Below are positions 8,079 to 15,662 of a stretch of 46,623 nt of DNA, piece by piece. The position numbers and the translations under genes are program-made. The DNA is from Bacillota bacterium (GTDB lineage Bacteria > Bacillota > Clostridia > Acetivibrionales > DSM-1351). The stretch lies in the NCBI GenBank assembly GCA_023441625.1, contig JAEZOA010000173.1, positions 1-46,623 on the forward strand. The letters run 5' to 3'. The notes below the pieces were generated by a model, which was given only the letters and a program-made list of their open reading frames with translations, made no database searches and was not told the origin of the DNA. Numbering within the stretch: position 1 is the stretch's first letter; every line of letters starts with the position of its first letter.

Positions 8079-8792
8079 ATGAAAAAGTTTATTATTGTTA
8101 TAGTATTTGTATTCTTAATCACTATACTTATTTCTTTTAATTACGTGCTATGGGATAGAGAAAAACAGTTGGCGAGCTTTCAGGATATAAGTGATTCTAA
8201 AAGTCTTACTATTGAGACTTTAAGTGAAAAGATGAATAACCTTGATAAGCTTAATAAGGAGCTCACTACTAGAGTAGAGAATCTAACCAATGATAATACA
8301 ACACTAAGAGAATCTTTATTAAGTAGGAACGATGAAAATAAAGAGCTGAAGAGAGAAATTATATCAAAAAATGAACTAATTACTGCTCTTAAAAATACCA
8401 TTGATATTACACCTATGGACACAGTGATAAAAAAATGGACTGAGTCCGTTGACTCAAAAAATTACCAGCTGGCAAGGTCTTTTATTAGCGAAAGCTCAAA
8501 AGACCAAACAATAAATGATGATGTAAAATTTAAGGAACTATATCAAAGTGAAATAAAGTCTATTAGGCTTAAGACCTCAAATTTATATACGGAATTAACA
8601 GATGATGAGCATTTAGGAATAGTACAAATAAAAGTAGTCTTTGAGGTAGACAAGCCAGATGTAACGAAGGATAATGAGGAAAAAGTTTCTAATAGTATTT
8701 TTAAAAATGGTGAAAATATTAAGTATATAACTATGGAATTAAATTCTTATACTAATGAGTGGCTAATACAAGAAATCAACGATAACCCATGA
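8079..8792 (+). CDS. Membrane-anchored coiled-coil protein of unknown function
   Basis: I do not recognise this 237-residue protein. It has an N-terminal hydrophobic anchor (about 3-22, with one Lys pair before it, suggesting an outside-facing body). A polar heptad-like region rich in Leu, Asn, Lys and Glu follows (about 40-105, probable coiled coil). The C-terminal globular region (about 110-237) contains IKKWTESVDSKNYQLARSFIS, a pattern seen in NTF2-like/DUF4878-type domains, but that is only a resemblance. GGAGGTGG at 8066-8073 fixes the ATG at 8079; a longer reading would overlap tatD. It lies 88 bp after tatD and may share its transcript. Confidence 0.6.
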   Translation: MKKFIIVIVFVFLITILISFNYVLWDREKQLASFQDISDSKSLTIETLSEKMNNLDKLNKELTTRVENLTNDNTTLRESLLSRNDENKELKREIISKNELITALKNTIDITPMDTVIKKWTESVDSKNYQLARSFISESSKDQTINDDVKFKELYQSEIKSIRLKTSNLYTELTDDEHLGIVQIKVVFEVDKPDVTKDNEEKVSNSIFKNGENIKYITMELNSYTNEWLIQEINDNP

Positions 8793-8956
8793 TTTTGATT
8801 AAGAGGCAGTATACAAGTTAATAGAGATAATACATTAATTAACATTTTGTAAAAAAACGCATAAATTCTAGCAATGATTAATATACTAAAATCTGGTTAA
8901 TAATTACATATAAGGGATTAAACTATAGGATAATTGCCATATTATAGGAAATAAGT
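8793..8956. other. AT-rich spacer without recognised features
   Basis: This stretch before the yabE promoter holds no open frame of note and no clear hairpin. Confidence 0.5.
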
Positions 8957-8985
8957 TTGACAAAATTATCTTCTTAGAATAAAAT
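8957..8985 (+). promoter_or_regulatory. Strong sigma-A-type promoter of yabE
   Basis: A perfect TTGACA (8957-8962), a 17-bp spacer and TAAAAT (8980-8985) lie 41 bp before the yabE start. This is one of the clearest vegetative promoters in the window. Confidence 0.75.
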
Positions 8986-9026
8986 TATCACAGTCCCTTT
9001 GAGTATTTTAACAGGAGGTTAGTAGT

Positions 9027-10097
9027 ATGACACCGATTGCGAAGAATATTAAAAGGTATTTTTCTAGATTAAAAATAAGACCATTGGATGTTGCAATTAT
9101 ATCTATTGCAGTTGTTATATCCGTTACGACGGGCTTTTTTGTTTTTAATGGGCTTAAAAGACACGTGGTAATCAACGACAATGGAAATGTAATTGCAGTT
9201 GATACAATGAAATCAACAGTAGAAGAGGTACTAGAGCAGACAGGCATTACTGTAGCAGATGGAGACTACATTAGTTTGCCGTTTGACACAAAGCTCGGAA
9301 AATTTCAAGAGGGTGTAATAGAGATAAAGCGAGCGGTACCTGTTTCAATTAAGGTTGATGGAAAGGTGTATGATGTAAAGACTTATAAGGATACTGTTAA
9401 AGAGGTACTAAGCGATAACGCTATTAGCGTCGACGAAAATGACAAGTTCGTTGAGTCTCAATTGGGAGACAAAATTGTATCTAACATGGATATATCGATA
9501 ATCCGTGTTGATGAGAAGACAGTAACAGAAGTATCAGCTATTCCGTTTAAAACTATTACAAAAGAGAATAACCGATTAGACGTTGGAACAAAAAATACAG
9601 TTAGAGAAGGTAAAGAGGGAGTCCGAGAAAAAGTATATAGCCTAGTTTATGAGAATGGAAAACAGATCGCTAAACAACTGGTAAAGGATATTGTCTCATC
9701 AGATCCTTTAGATATGATTGTTGAAGTCGGTACGGTATTAAACTACAAGACATCAAGAGGAGATACATTAAGATTTTCAAAGGCAATAGATATGAAGGCT
9801 ACTTCTTATACTGCTTCATTTGCAGATACTGGCAAGCATCCCGGTGATCCTGGATTTGGTATTACTGCAACTGGAGTAAAAGCAAGGGTGGGGATTATAG
9901 CAGTAGACCCAAAAGTTATACCTCTAGGAACTAGGGTGTATGTGGAGGTTCCAGGAGCAGCAGCTGATTATGGATATGCAGTTGCAGCAGATGTCGGTGG
10001 AGCTATCAAGGGTAACAAGATAGATGTTTATCTTAACTCTACTAGTGCAGTAAATGCTTGGGGAGTAAAAAAAGTAAAGGTTTATATATTGAAATAA
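9027..10097 (+). CDS. yabE: YabE-like cell-wall protein with DUF348, G5 and 3D domains
   Basis: Surface-anchored protein of 356 residues resembling Bacillus YabE and the Rpf/Sps group, implicated in peptidoglycan remodelling. A transmembrane anchor (about 21-41) is followed by two DUF348 ubiquitin-like repeats (about 46-88 and 104-147). A G5 domain (about 159-236) and a C-terminal 3D domain (about 253-356) come next. The three aspartates of the 3D domain are visible as D294 in VDPKVIPLG, D322 in AADVGG and D333 in KIDVY. AGGAGG at 9013-9018 precedes the ATG. It has its own promoter and terminator. In Bacillus rnmV follows; here it is absent. Confidence 0.9.
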   Translation: MTPIAKNIKRYFSRLKIRPLDVAIISIAVVISVTTGFFVFNGLKRHVVINDNGNVIAVDTMKSTVEEVLEQTGITVADGDYISLPFDTKLGKFQEGVIEIKRAVPVSIKVDGKVYDVKTYKDTVKEVLSDNAISVDENDKFVESQLGDKIVSNMDISIIRVDEKTVTEVSAIPFKTITKENNRLDVGTKNTVREGKEGVREKVYSLVYENGKQIAKQLVKDIVSSDPLDMIVEVGTVLNYKTSRGDTLRFSKAIDMKATSYTASFADTGKHPGDPGFGITATGVKARVGIIAVDPKVIPLGTRVYVEVPGAAADYGYAVAADVGGAIKGNKIDVYLNSTSAVNAWGVKKVKVYILK

Positions 10098-10155
10098 GTA
10101 TTTGATATTTCAGTATATAAATAATTTTAAAAAGTTTTTGAAGGGACTATTTGGG

Positions 10156-10188
10156 GCCAATCTGGAATATCTAGATTGGCTATTTTTC
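10156..10188 (+). terminator. Rho-independent terminator after yabE
   Basis: A perfect 8-bp stem, GCCAATCT (10156-10163) with AGATTGGC (10173-10180), is followed by TATTTTTCT. Confidence 0.85.
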
Positions 10189-10296
10189 TATTCCTGCCTA
10201 TAATTCAAACACAAATTATCCTATTAATATTTTTGGCTTCAAACTTGGAATAAAGTGAGGTAATTGCTTATGAGATAAATCATTAATTTTAATAGA

Positions 10297-11082
10297 TTAT
10301 TGTATTTGTTGCTTGCGATACTCTCTAGGTGTTATTCCGGTAATATTTTTGTAAGCTCTATTAAAGGTTCTTAGGGTTTCAAAGCCACATTCAAAGGCTA
10401 TTTCTGTGATTTGCTTATCAGAAAAGCTTAGGAGATGATTAGCATAGTTTATCCGTAATTCATTTATATACATATCTAGCCTTAGTCCAATACTATTTGA
10501 AAAAAGTCTAGACAAATAAAATGGACTTATATCTAGCTCGCCTGCTATTATGGACAAGTTTATTGGATTAGTATAGTTAAGCTGAATATAGCTTAAAATA
10601 CGTTCCATCAAGCCGACACTTAGATTTTTTTGATTCTTTTGCAGCTCTAGTAAAGGTAAAAGCCTACCTATTACTAGGTATAGATATCCTGTGATAATAC
10701 CAAGGCTGTTACTTGAAATAACTTCATTATGAATATTTTTAAGCGAGGAATATACTTCACAGGGAACTTGGCAACTTGGTATGTAATTCTTTAGTGCTTT
10801 ATATGAAGAAAAAATATTTTTGTTTAGAGGAAGCATATCGCCATTAAAAATTATTATAAAATAATCACTATGGTCAAGAGTTTTATAACCATGAATAGTA
10901 TTTGGAAAAGTAATACTAATATCCCCTTCGCGCAGTGTTTGAGTTGTAGAATCAATTGTAAGCTCAACTTCTCCTTTTGTTACCATTAAAATCTCAAGCT
11001 CCTTATGAATATGTGGAGGAAATGTCATATCGCTGCCATATCCACAAGTTAAGTAATCTGATTTACTTTCATAAAATATCAT
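10297..11082 (-). CDS. AraC-family transcriptional regulator
   Basis: A 261-residue regulator with an N-terminal cupin-like sensing domain (about 1-100, HIHKELEILMVTKGEVELTI and GDISITFPNTIHGY) and a C-terminal double helix-turn-helix (about 163-261). The second HTH carries the family signature IAFECGFETLRTFNRAYKNITGITPREYR. GGAGGA lies just upstream of the ATG. It is divergent from thuA and the oxidoreductase gene, so it most likely controls them in response to a sugar-type ligand; the ligand is not evident from sequence. Confidence 0.88.
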   Translation of the reverse strand: MIFYESKSDYLTCGYGSDMTFPPHIHKELEILMVTKGEVELTIDSTTQTLREGDISITFPNTIHGYKTLDHSDYFIIIFNGDMLPLNKNIFSSYKALKNYIPSCQVPCEVYSSLKNIHNEVISSNSLGIITGYLYLVIGRLLPLLELQKNQKNLSVGLMERILSYIQLNYTNPINLSIIAGELDISPFYLSRLFSNSIGLRLDMYINELRINYANHLLSFSDKQITEIAFECGFETLRTFNRAYKNITGITPREYRKQQIQ

Positions 11083-11284
11083 GAAGAACAGTCCTCCAAA
11101 TAAATAAAGAGCTAGTTACGCTACTACAATTTTATATTTGACTGCAATAATTGTCTATAATATTTTGATGTTTTTCTTTTATAAAATAATAATTTAGAGT
11201 ACTATGACATTAGTTAATAGCTTATAAAGAAGAATTTCTTAGAATTATTGCAGGCATTAAAGTACTGAAATGGAGGAGTAGGTT

Positions 11285-11950
11285 ATGAATAAAAGAGCTT
11301 TGATTGTTAGGGGAGGATGGGATGGACATCAACCTGTTAAGGTCTCAGAGGTTTTTAAAAAAATATTACTAAATGAAGGCTTTGAAGTAGATATATTCGA
11401 AGATTTAAATGTATTTGAAAGCTTAGAAAATATAATGAAGTATTCTTTAATCGTACCAATTTACACTATGAGTGAAATAAAAGAGGAGTATGTAGATAAC
11501 ATATGCAATGCTGTTGAAAGTGGGGTAGGGCTAGCTGGCTGTCATGGTGGTATGTGTGATTCTTTTAGAAACAGTACTAGGTGGCAATTTTTGACTGGTT
11601 CTCAATGGGTAGAGCATCCTGGAAATGATGGAATTGAATATGAGGTAAATATAATTAAGTCAAGCTCTAGCCCAATTATCGATGGGATAAATGACTTCAA
11701 GGTAAAAACAGAGCACTACTATTTGCATATAGATCCAGCTGTAAATGTTTTAGCAACAACTAGTTTTCCTCTTGTACCAGGACCACATAGCGCCAACGGA
11801 CCTGTTCTAATGCCTATCGCTTACACTAAGAAGTGGGGGAAGGGTAGAGTGTTTTATACCTCTCTTGGGCATCATGCAGATATTTTTGATATTCAAGAGG
11901 CAAGTGAATTGATGAGACGAGGGTTTTTATGGTCAAATAATTTAATTTAG
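11285..11950 (+). CDS. ThuA-domain protein (trehalose-utilisation family)
   Basis: A 221-residue class I glutamine-amidotransferase-like (ThuA) fold protein. It starts KRALIVRGGWDGHQPVKVSEVF. GLAGCHGGMCDSFR (about 81-95) corresponds to the conserved core, and GRVFYTSLGHHADIFD lies near the end with its paired histidines. ThuA proteins act in oxidative disaccharide or sugar metabolism, usually beside Gfo/Idh dehydrogenases as here. GGAGGAG precedes the ATG. The next gene starts 68 bp downstream and is probably in the same operon. Confidence 0.85.
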   Translation: MNKRALIVRGGWDGHQPVKVSEVFKKILLNEGFEVDIFEDLNVFESLENIMKYSLIVPIYTMSEIKEEYVDNICNAVESGVGLAGCHGGMCDSFRNSTRWQFLTGSQWVEHPGNDGIEYEVNIIKSSSSPIIDGINDFKVKTEHYYLHIDPAVNVLATTSFPLVPGPHSANGPVLMPIAYTKKWGKGRVFYTSLGHHADIFDIQEASELMRRGFLWSNNLI

Positions 11951-12018
11951 TATTAAACTCTAGTTTAAAGCAGCAGAAATGAATAGCCATAATATTATGA
12001 AGGTGGAGGATAAATAAA

Positions 12019-13122
12019 ATGGATAAAGTAAAAATTGGTATTATTGGTTGTGGAAATATAAGTGATATTTACCTGCAAAACTTAACAAAAGCCTTTGTTA
12101 ATACGCAGGTTTGGGCAGTATGTGACAAGGTGGAAGAAAGGGCGCTTTTAGCACAGACAAAATATAATATTCCCAATGTATTATCCTTTGATGAGATATT
12201 AAGCTGCCCAGACATACAAATAATAGTTAATTTAACTACACCACAAGGACATTTTGAAATATGCAAAAAAGCTTTAGAAGCGGGCAAGCATGTGTATGTT
12301 GAAAAACCATTATCTTTAGAATTTGAAGAGGGAATTGAGCTTAAGGAGCTTGCAAAAAAGAATAATTTGCTCCTTGGTGGTGCTCCAGACACATTTCTTG
12401 GGGCTGGTCTTCAAACCTGTAGAAAGGCTATTGATGATGGTCTGATTGGAGATGTTATAGGAGCAACAGCCTTTATGGTATGCCATGGACATGAGAGCTG
12501 GCACCCGGATCCCGAGTTTTACTATGATATAGGTGGAGGTCCGATGCTTGATATGGGACCATATTATATCACTGCGCTAGTTTCACTTATAGGTCCTGCA
12601 AAAACTGTGGTAGGAATGAATTCTATAACCTTTTCGCAAAGGACAATTACAAGTGAGAAAAAGTTCGGAGAGGTTATCGATGTGAAGGTTCCCACTCATG
12701 TAACAGGCACAATAGAGTTTAAAAATGGAGCAATTGCTACTGTTATAACCAGTTTTGATGTATGGGGAAGTACTCTTCCTAGAATTGAAATATATGGCTC
12801 AAGAGGAACGCTTGTAGTTCCAGATCCCAATACTTTTGGGGGAGAAGTTAAAATACAGACATATTTCCAAAATGAGTTCAAGGAAATCCCACTTACACAT
12901 ATATACAGCGAAAATAGCAGAGGACTTGGTGTTGCGGATATGGCAGATGCAATATGCAACAAAAGAGTTAATATAGCAAATGGAGATTTAACAGCTCATG
13001 TACTGGAAATTATGCATGCTTTCGGAGATAGTTCACAAAAGAGAGCCTTTATTGACTTAAAAACAGATTGTGAAAGACCAAAGCCTCTTAATATAGGAAT
13101 AATTAAGGGATATGTTAGGTAA
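12019..13122 (+). CDS. Gfo/Idh/MocA-family NAD(P)-dependent oxidoreductase
   Basis: A 367-residue sugar or inositol-type dehydrogenase. The Rossmann motif GIIGCGNIS is at 7-15 and the catalytic-region EKP triad at 95-97. The C-terminal substrate domain contains GGGPMLDMGPYYITALV with the usual aspartate. Family members oxidise cyclitols, hexoses or disaccharide derivatives; the substrate here cannot be read from sequence. TGGAGG sits before the ATG at 12019. Pairing with ThuA and a divergent AraC regulator suggests a small inducible carbohydrate-oxidation module with no transporter of its own here. Confidence 0.9.
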   Translation: MDKVKIGIIGCGNISDIYLQNLTKAFVNTQVWAVCDKVEERALLAQTKYNIPNVLSFDEILSCPDIQIIVNLTTPQGHFEICKKALEAGKHVYVEKPLSLEFEEGIELKELAKKNNLLLGGAPDTFLGAGLQTCRKAIDDGLIGDVIGATAFMVCHGHESWHPDPEFYYDIGGGPMLDMGPYYITALVSLIGPAKTVVGMNSITFSQRTITSEKKFGEVIDVKVPTHVTGTIEFKNGAIATVITSFDVWGSTLPRIEIYGSRGTLVVPDPNTFGGEVKIQTYFQNEFKEIPLTHIYSENSRGLGVADMADAICNKRVNIANGDLTAHVLEIMHAFGDSSQKRAFIDLKTDCERPKPLNIGIIKGYVR

Positions 13123-13146
13123 TAATAGTTAAATAGATATTTATAA

Positions 13147-13199
13147 AAAGTCACCTCGTGCCGTTAATAAGTACTGCATATAGAGGTGACTTTATTTTT
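13147..13199 (+). terminator. Terminator after the oxidoreductase gene
   Basis: AAAGTCACCTC (13147-13157) pairs perfectly with GAGGTGACTTT (13183-13193); ATTTTT follows. The loop is about 25 nt. Confidence 0.85.
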
Positions 13200-13218
13200 A
13201 GGGAAATTGAAATCAGGT

Positions 13219-13247
13219 TTTCAATTAATCTATTATTAAGGTATAAT
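13219..13247 (+). promoter_or_regulatory. Candidate promoter of rsmA
   Basis: A perfect TATAAT at 13242-13247 is preceded at 17 bp by TTTCAA (13219-13224), a weak -35. It lies 38 bp before the rsmA start. Confidence 0.45.
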
Positions 13248-13285
13248 TGTATTTAATACTGTTATAACATTTAAAGGAGAAATAA

Positions 13286-14146
13286 ATGATAAAAAATAAT
13301 ACATTAGATATTATTAAAAAGCATAATTTAAAGCTTACCAAATCGCTTGGTCAGAACTTTCTAAATGACGATAGCATTGTTAATAAGATTGTTGACAGCG
13401 CGGAGGTTGATAATGAAACTCTTGTACTTGAGGTAGGGCCAGGGATTGGTAGCATGACGAGGGAACTAGCACGTAGGGCGTCTGGAGTTGTGGCCATTGA
13501 GATAGACAAGTACCTCATTGCCCCATTAAATGATAATCTAAGTGAGTTTTCAAATATAACCATCATAAATAACGATATTATGAAAGTGGACATAGAAGCT
13601 ATAATATCCGAGTTCAAAGAAAAATATAATGCAAAACGAGTAATGGTTGTTGCAAACCTTCCGTATTATATAACTACCCCTATAATTATGAGATTTTTGG
13701 AAGAGGTTAGAGGCGTTGATGGGATGGTATTTATGGTGCAAAAGGAAGTAGCTCAAAGGATGGTTTCAAGACCTGGAATAAAGGACTATGGAGCATTATC
13801 GGTGGCAGTGCAGTTTTATTCTAGCCCTCAAATCATTTTTGATGTACCACCACATTGCTTTATTCCACAGCCAGAAGTGCATTCAACAATAATTAGGCTC
13901 AATATTTTAAGCGAGCCACCAGTAAAGGTGTTAAATAAGGATTTGTACTTTAAAGTAGTCAAAGCTTCATTTGGGCAAAGAAGAAAAACACTTATAAATG
14001 CATTATCAAATTCAGGTTTCTTTAATAAGAATAAGGAAGAAATCAAACAAATTCTCGAAAGCTTAGGACTTAAGGATAATATAAGAGGTGAAGTATTGTC
14101 AATTCAGCAATTTGGAGAGTTATCAAATCGGTTTGTAGAAAATTAA
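13286..14146 (+). CDS. rsmA: 16S rRNA (adenine1518/1519-N6)-dimethyltransferase RsmA (KsgA)
   Basis: Dimethylates two adjacent adenosines near the 3' end of 16S rRNA late in 30S assembly; loss gives kasugamycin resistance. The 286-residue protein begins with the KSLGQNFLND block (19-28). It has SAM motif I EVGPGIGS (49-56) and the catalytic NLPYY (124-128), then the FxPxPxVxS block as CFIPQPEVHST. AAAGGAGA at 13273-13280 precedes the ATG. It is monocistronic here, between two terminators; in Bacillus it follows rnmV. Confidence 0.96.
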   Translation: MIKNNTLDIIKKHNLKLTKSLGQNFLNDDSIVNKIVDSAEVDNETLVLEVGPGIGSMTRELARRASGVVAIEIDKYLIAPLNDNLSEFSNITIINNDIMKVDIEAIISEFKEKYNAKRVMVVANLPYYITTPIIMRFLEEVRGVDGMVFMVQKEVAQRMVSRPGIKDYGALSVAVQFYSSPQIIFDVPPHCFIPQPEVHSTIIRLNILSEPPVKVLNKDLYFKVVKASFGQRRKTLINALSNSGFFNKNKEEIKQILESLGLKDNIRGEVLSIQQFGELSNRFVEN

Positions 14147-14178
14147 TACATCTTATAATATTTGTTTATAATGCCAAA

Positions 14179-14216
14179 AACTCCTTCGGTTAAGCTATTA
14201 ACGAAGGGGTTTTTTA
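14179..14216 (+). terminator. Rho-independent terminator after rsmA
   Basis: AACTCCTTCGGTTAA (14179-14193) pairs with TTAACGAAGGGGTT (14199-14212) with one unpaired base and one wobble pair, followed by a T-run to 14215. It separates rsmA from the recombinase locus. Confidence 0.88.
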
Positions 14217-14232
14217 CAATATATTACTGCTG

Positions 14233-14260
14233 ATGTAACAATATTGTTATTATGTTACAT
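14233..14260 (+). repeat. Left 28-bp inverted recombinase-type site
   Basis: This site is identical at 27 of 28 positions to the reverse complement of 15099-15126. Its outer arms are ATGTAACA and TGTTACAT, an 8-bp inverted repeat that extends to 11-bp arms with 9 of 11 matches around the centre TTGTTA. The 11+6+11 layout is that of Xer/dif-type core sites. It also contains the internal palindrome TAACAATATTGTTA. It lies 93 bp beyond the 3' end of the recombinase gene. Confidence 0.8.
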
Positions 14261-14352
14261 GAACCATATTGTGCTATTATACTACATAAATTTACCTATT
14301 TCTACATCTATTTATCGAATATTGTCTATTATTAGAGATTTGAAATCATCAA

Positions 14353-14913
14353 TTAAAATTGTACAAGAGAATAGAGCTCGTCCTTTTGATCCTGATTTAT
14401 TCCAATATAACGAAGTGTAATACTCTGAGTACTATGATTAAAGGTATCCATTATCAGTCCAATATTATACTTAGAAACACTATATGTCCAATAGCCCCAA
14501 GTTTTACGTAGGCTATGTGTTCCAAAATTTTCAACACCACAAATTTTTGCCGCTTCCTTTAAAACCCTATAGGCCTGTACACGTCCAATATAGCCACCCT
14601 TTCGACTCGGAAACAAATAGGATTCATAATTTAGTTTTGTTTCTTTTAGATATGAATTGATGTTTTTACGAAGTGCATCATTTAATTTGATTTTTTTTTC
14701 TTTTCCTGTTTTCATTTCCTTCAATATTAAATAATCTCTGTATTCCCCAGAGCTATTTAAGATATCCTTTACCTTGATTGAGATAATATCACTTATTCTC
14801 AAACCCGTATTTAGTCCGAACTTAAATAAAAGCCCATACTTTTTATCTCTTCCATTTAAAAGGTAATAAATCTGCTTTATCTTTGCTTTGTCTCTTATAG
14901 GTTCTACAGTCAT
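14353..14913 (-). CDS. Single-domain tyrosine recombinase flanked by inverted sites
   Basis: A 186-residue site-specific recombinase consisting almost only of the catalytic domain; the usual N-terminal core-binding domain is missing, as in FimB/FimE-size recombinases. Catalytic residues are visible: R39 in NTGLRISD, a candidate Lys near 71 (TGKEKK), H133 and R136 in GTHSLRKT, H160 in FNHSTQ, and the nucleophile Y169 in LRYIGI. So it looks active. An AGGGGAGAGG ribosome-binding site precedes the ATG. The gene lies between two 28-bp sites in inverted orientation and points away from the chemosensory operon. A phase-variation invertase or the recombinase of a minimal mobile element are both possible; no phage genes are nearby. 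Confidence 0.88.
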   Translation of the reverse strand: MTVEPIRDKAKIKQIYYLLNGRDKKYGLLFKFGLNTGLRISDIISIKVKDILNSSGEYRDYLILKEMKTGKEKKIKLNDALRKNINSYLKETKLNYESYLFPSRKGGYIGRVQAYRVLKEAAKICGVENFGTHSLRKTWGYWTYSVSKYNIGLIMDTFNHSTQSITLRYIGINQDQKDELYSLVQF

Positions 14914-15000
14914 TGACGTATCCTCTCCCCTTTATATTATTTCTCTGTGAATTGTTGTTTAGTGTTGCACTAATGAATATAACTATTTCAATATATTATA

Positions 15001-15015
15001 AACAAATTGTTACAT
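15001..15015 (-). repeat. Partial third copy of the recombinase-type site
   Basis: On the minus strand ATGTAACAATTTGTT repeats the left part of the 28-bp sites with one base deleted relative to 15099-15126. It sits immediately beside a minus-strand TATAAT (15000-14995), so it could be an operator by which the recombinase affects its own promoter. That role is inference. Confidence 0.5.
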
Positions 15016-15098
15016 TAATAATTAATCACTGGTCTAGCCTTATTAAATCCTTATTATTCATATATATAGTTATTATAAGGTATACACTAAATAAAGCA

Positions 15099-15126
15099 AT
15101 GTAACATAATAACAAAATTGTTACAT
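15099..15126 (-). repeat. Right 28-bp inverted recombinase-type site
   Basis: The reverse complement matches 14233-14260 with one mismatch, at position 11 of the site. The centre TTGTTA and both 8-bp outer arms are conserved. Its outer end is 93 bp before the cheY start. On the plus strand the bases after it (GAAACAT) resemble those after the left site (GAACCAT). Confidence 0.8.
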
Positions 15127-15219
15127 GAAACATTTATATAAATATTCTAATATTTTATAATTTTGAAAATTATTATATTAATTGGTTGATGTATTATTTC
15201 AATTGGAGGTGAACAACTA

Positions 15220-15573
15220 ATGTGCAAGATACTAATTGTTGATGATGCATTATTTATGCGACATTCTCTAAAAATCATGCTTGAGAAAAATGGATTTGAG
15301 GTAGTAGGAGAAGCTGAAAATGGTAAGGTTGCAGTTCAGAAATATAAGCAATTAAATCCTGATATAGTCACGATGGACATTACAATGCCTGAAATGGATG
15401 GAATACAAGCAGTAAGGGAAATAAAGCAGATTGATTCCAAGGCTAAAATAATAATGATATCAGCAATAGGTCAGGAAAGTTATATCAGTGAAGCAATAGT
15501 ATCAGGAGCTATAGGGTTTATTGTAAAGCCCTTTAAAGAAGAGATTGTAATAAAAGCCATGAACAGGATTTAA
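15220..15573 (+). CDS. cheY: CheY-like single-domain response regulator
   Basis: A 117-residue receiver domain without output domain, expected to carry the phosphoryl signal from the CheA encoded downstream to the flagellar switch or another target. The acidic pocket is D8 and D9, the phospho-acceptor is D53 in VTMDITMPEMDG, the switch serine is S81 and the conserved lysine is K103 in IVKPF. GGAGGTGA at 15205-15212 precedes the ATG. It heads a cheY-cheA-cheW-mcp cluster and lies 93 bp from the right inverted site, so its transcription could be affected by inversion of the adjacent segment. Confidence 0.92.
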   Translation: MCKILIVDDALFMRHSLKIMLEKNGFEVVGEAENGKVAVQKYKQLNPDIVTMDITMPEMDGIQAVREIKQIDSKAKIIMISAIGQESYISEAIVSGAIGFIVKPFKEEIVIKAMNRI

Positions 15574-15662
15574 GTACAATAATTATATTTATAACTTTGT
15601 CTTTATTAATACCTAGGATATAGTACAAATAATTAAGAAAAATTTTATAATGAGGTGACATA

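Larger units (their letters stand above)
14914..15219. promoter_or_regulatory. Recombinase/cheY divergent control region
   Basis: This 306-bp AT-rich stretch separates the divergent recombinase and cheY genes. It holds a partial third recombinase-type site (15001-15015) next to a minus-strand TATAAT (15000-14995) for the recombinase, the right inverted site (15099-15126), and the cheY leader. I cannot pick a single convincing cheY promoter because several AT-rich hexamers compete; no sigma-D-type flagellar promoter is evident. A 63-codon hydrophobic reading frame here has no ribosome-binding site and I do not count it as a gene. Confidence 0.5.

Noticed and set aside
14913..15104. A 63-codon hydrophobic reading frame on the plus strand upstream of cheY
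   Set aside because: It starts at TTG without a ribosome-binding site, has AT-rich codon content typical of chance frames, and lies in the recombinase promoter region.
14233..15126. Reading the recombinase locus as a remnant prophage or integrative element with direct att repeats
   Set aside because: No phage, replication or conjugation genes occur nearby, and the full-length match between the sites is in inverted, not direct, orientation. A very small mobile element remains possible.
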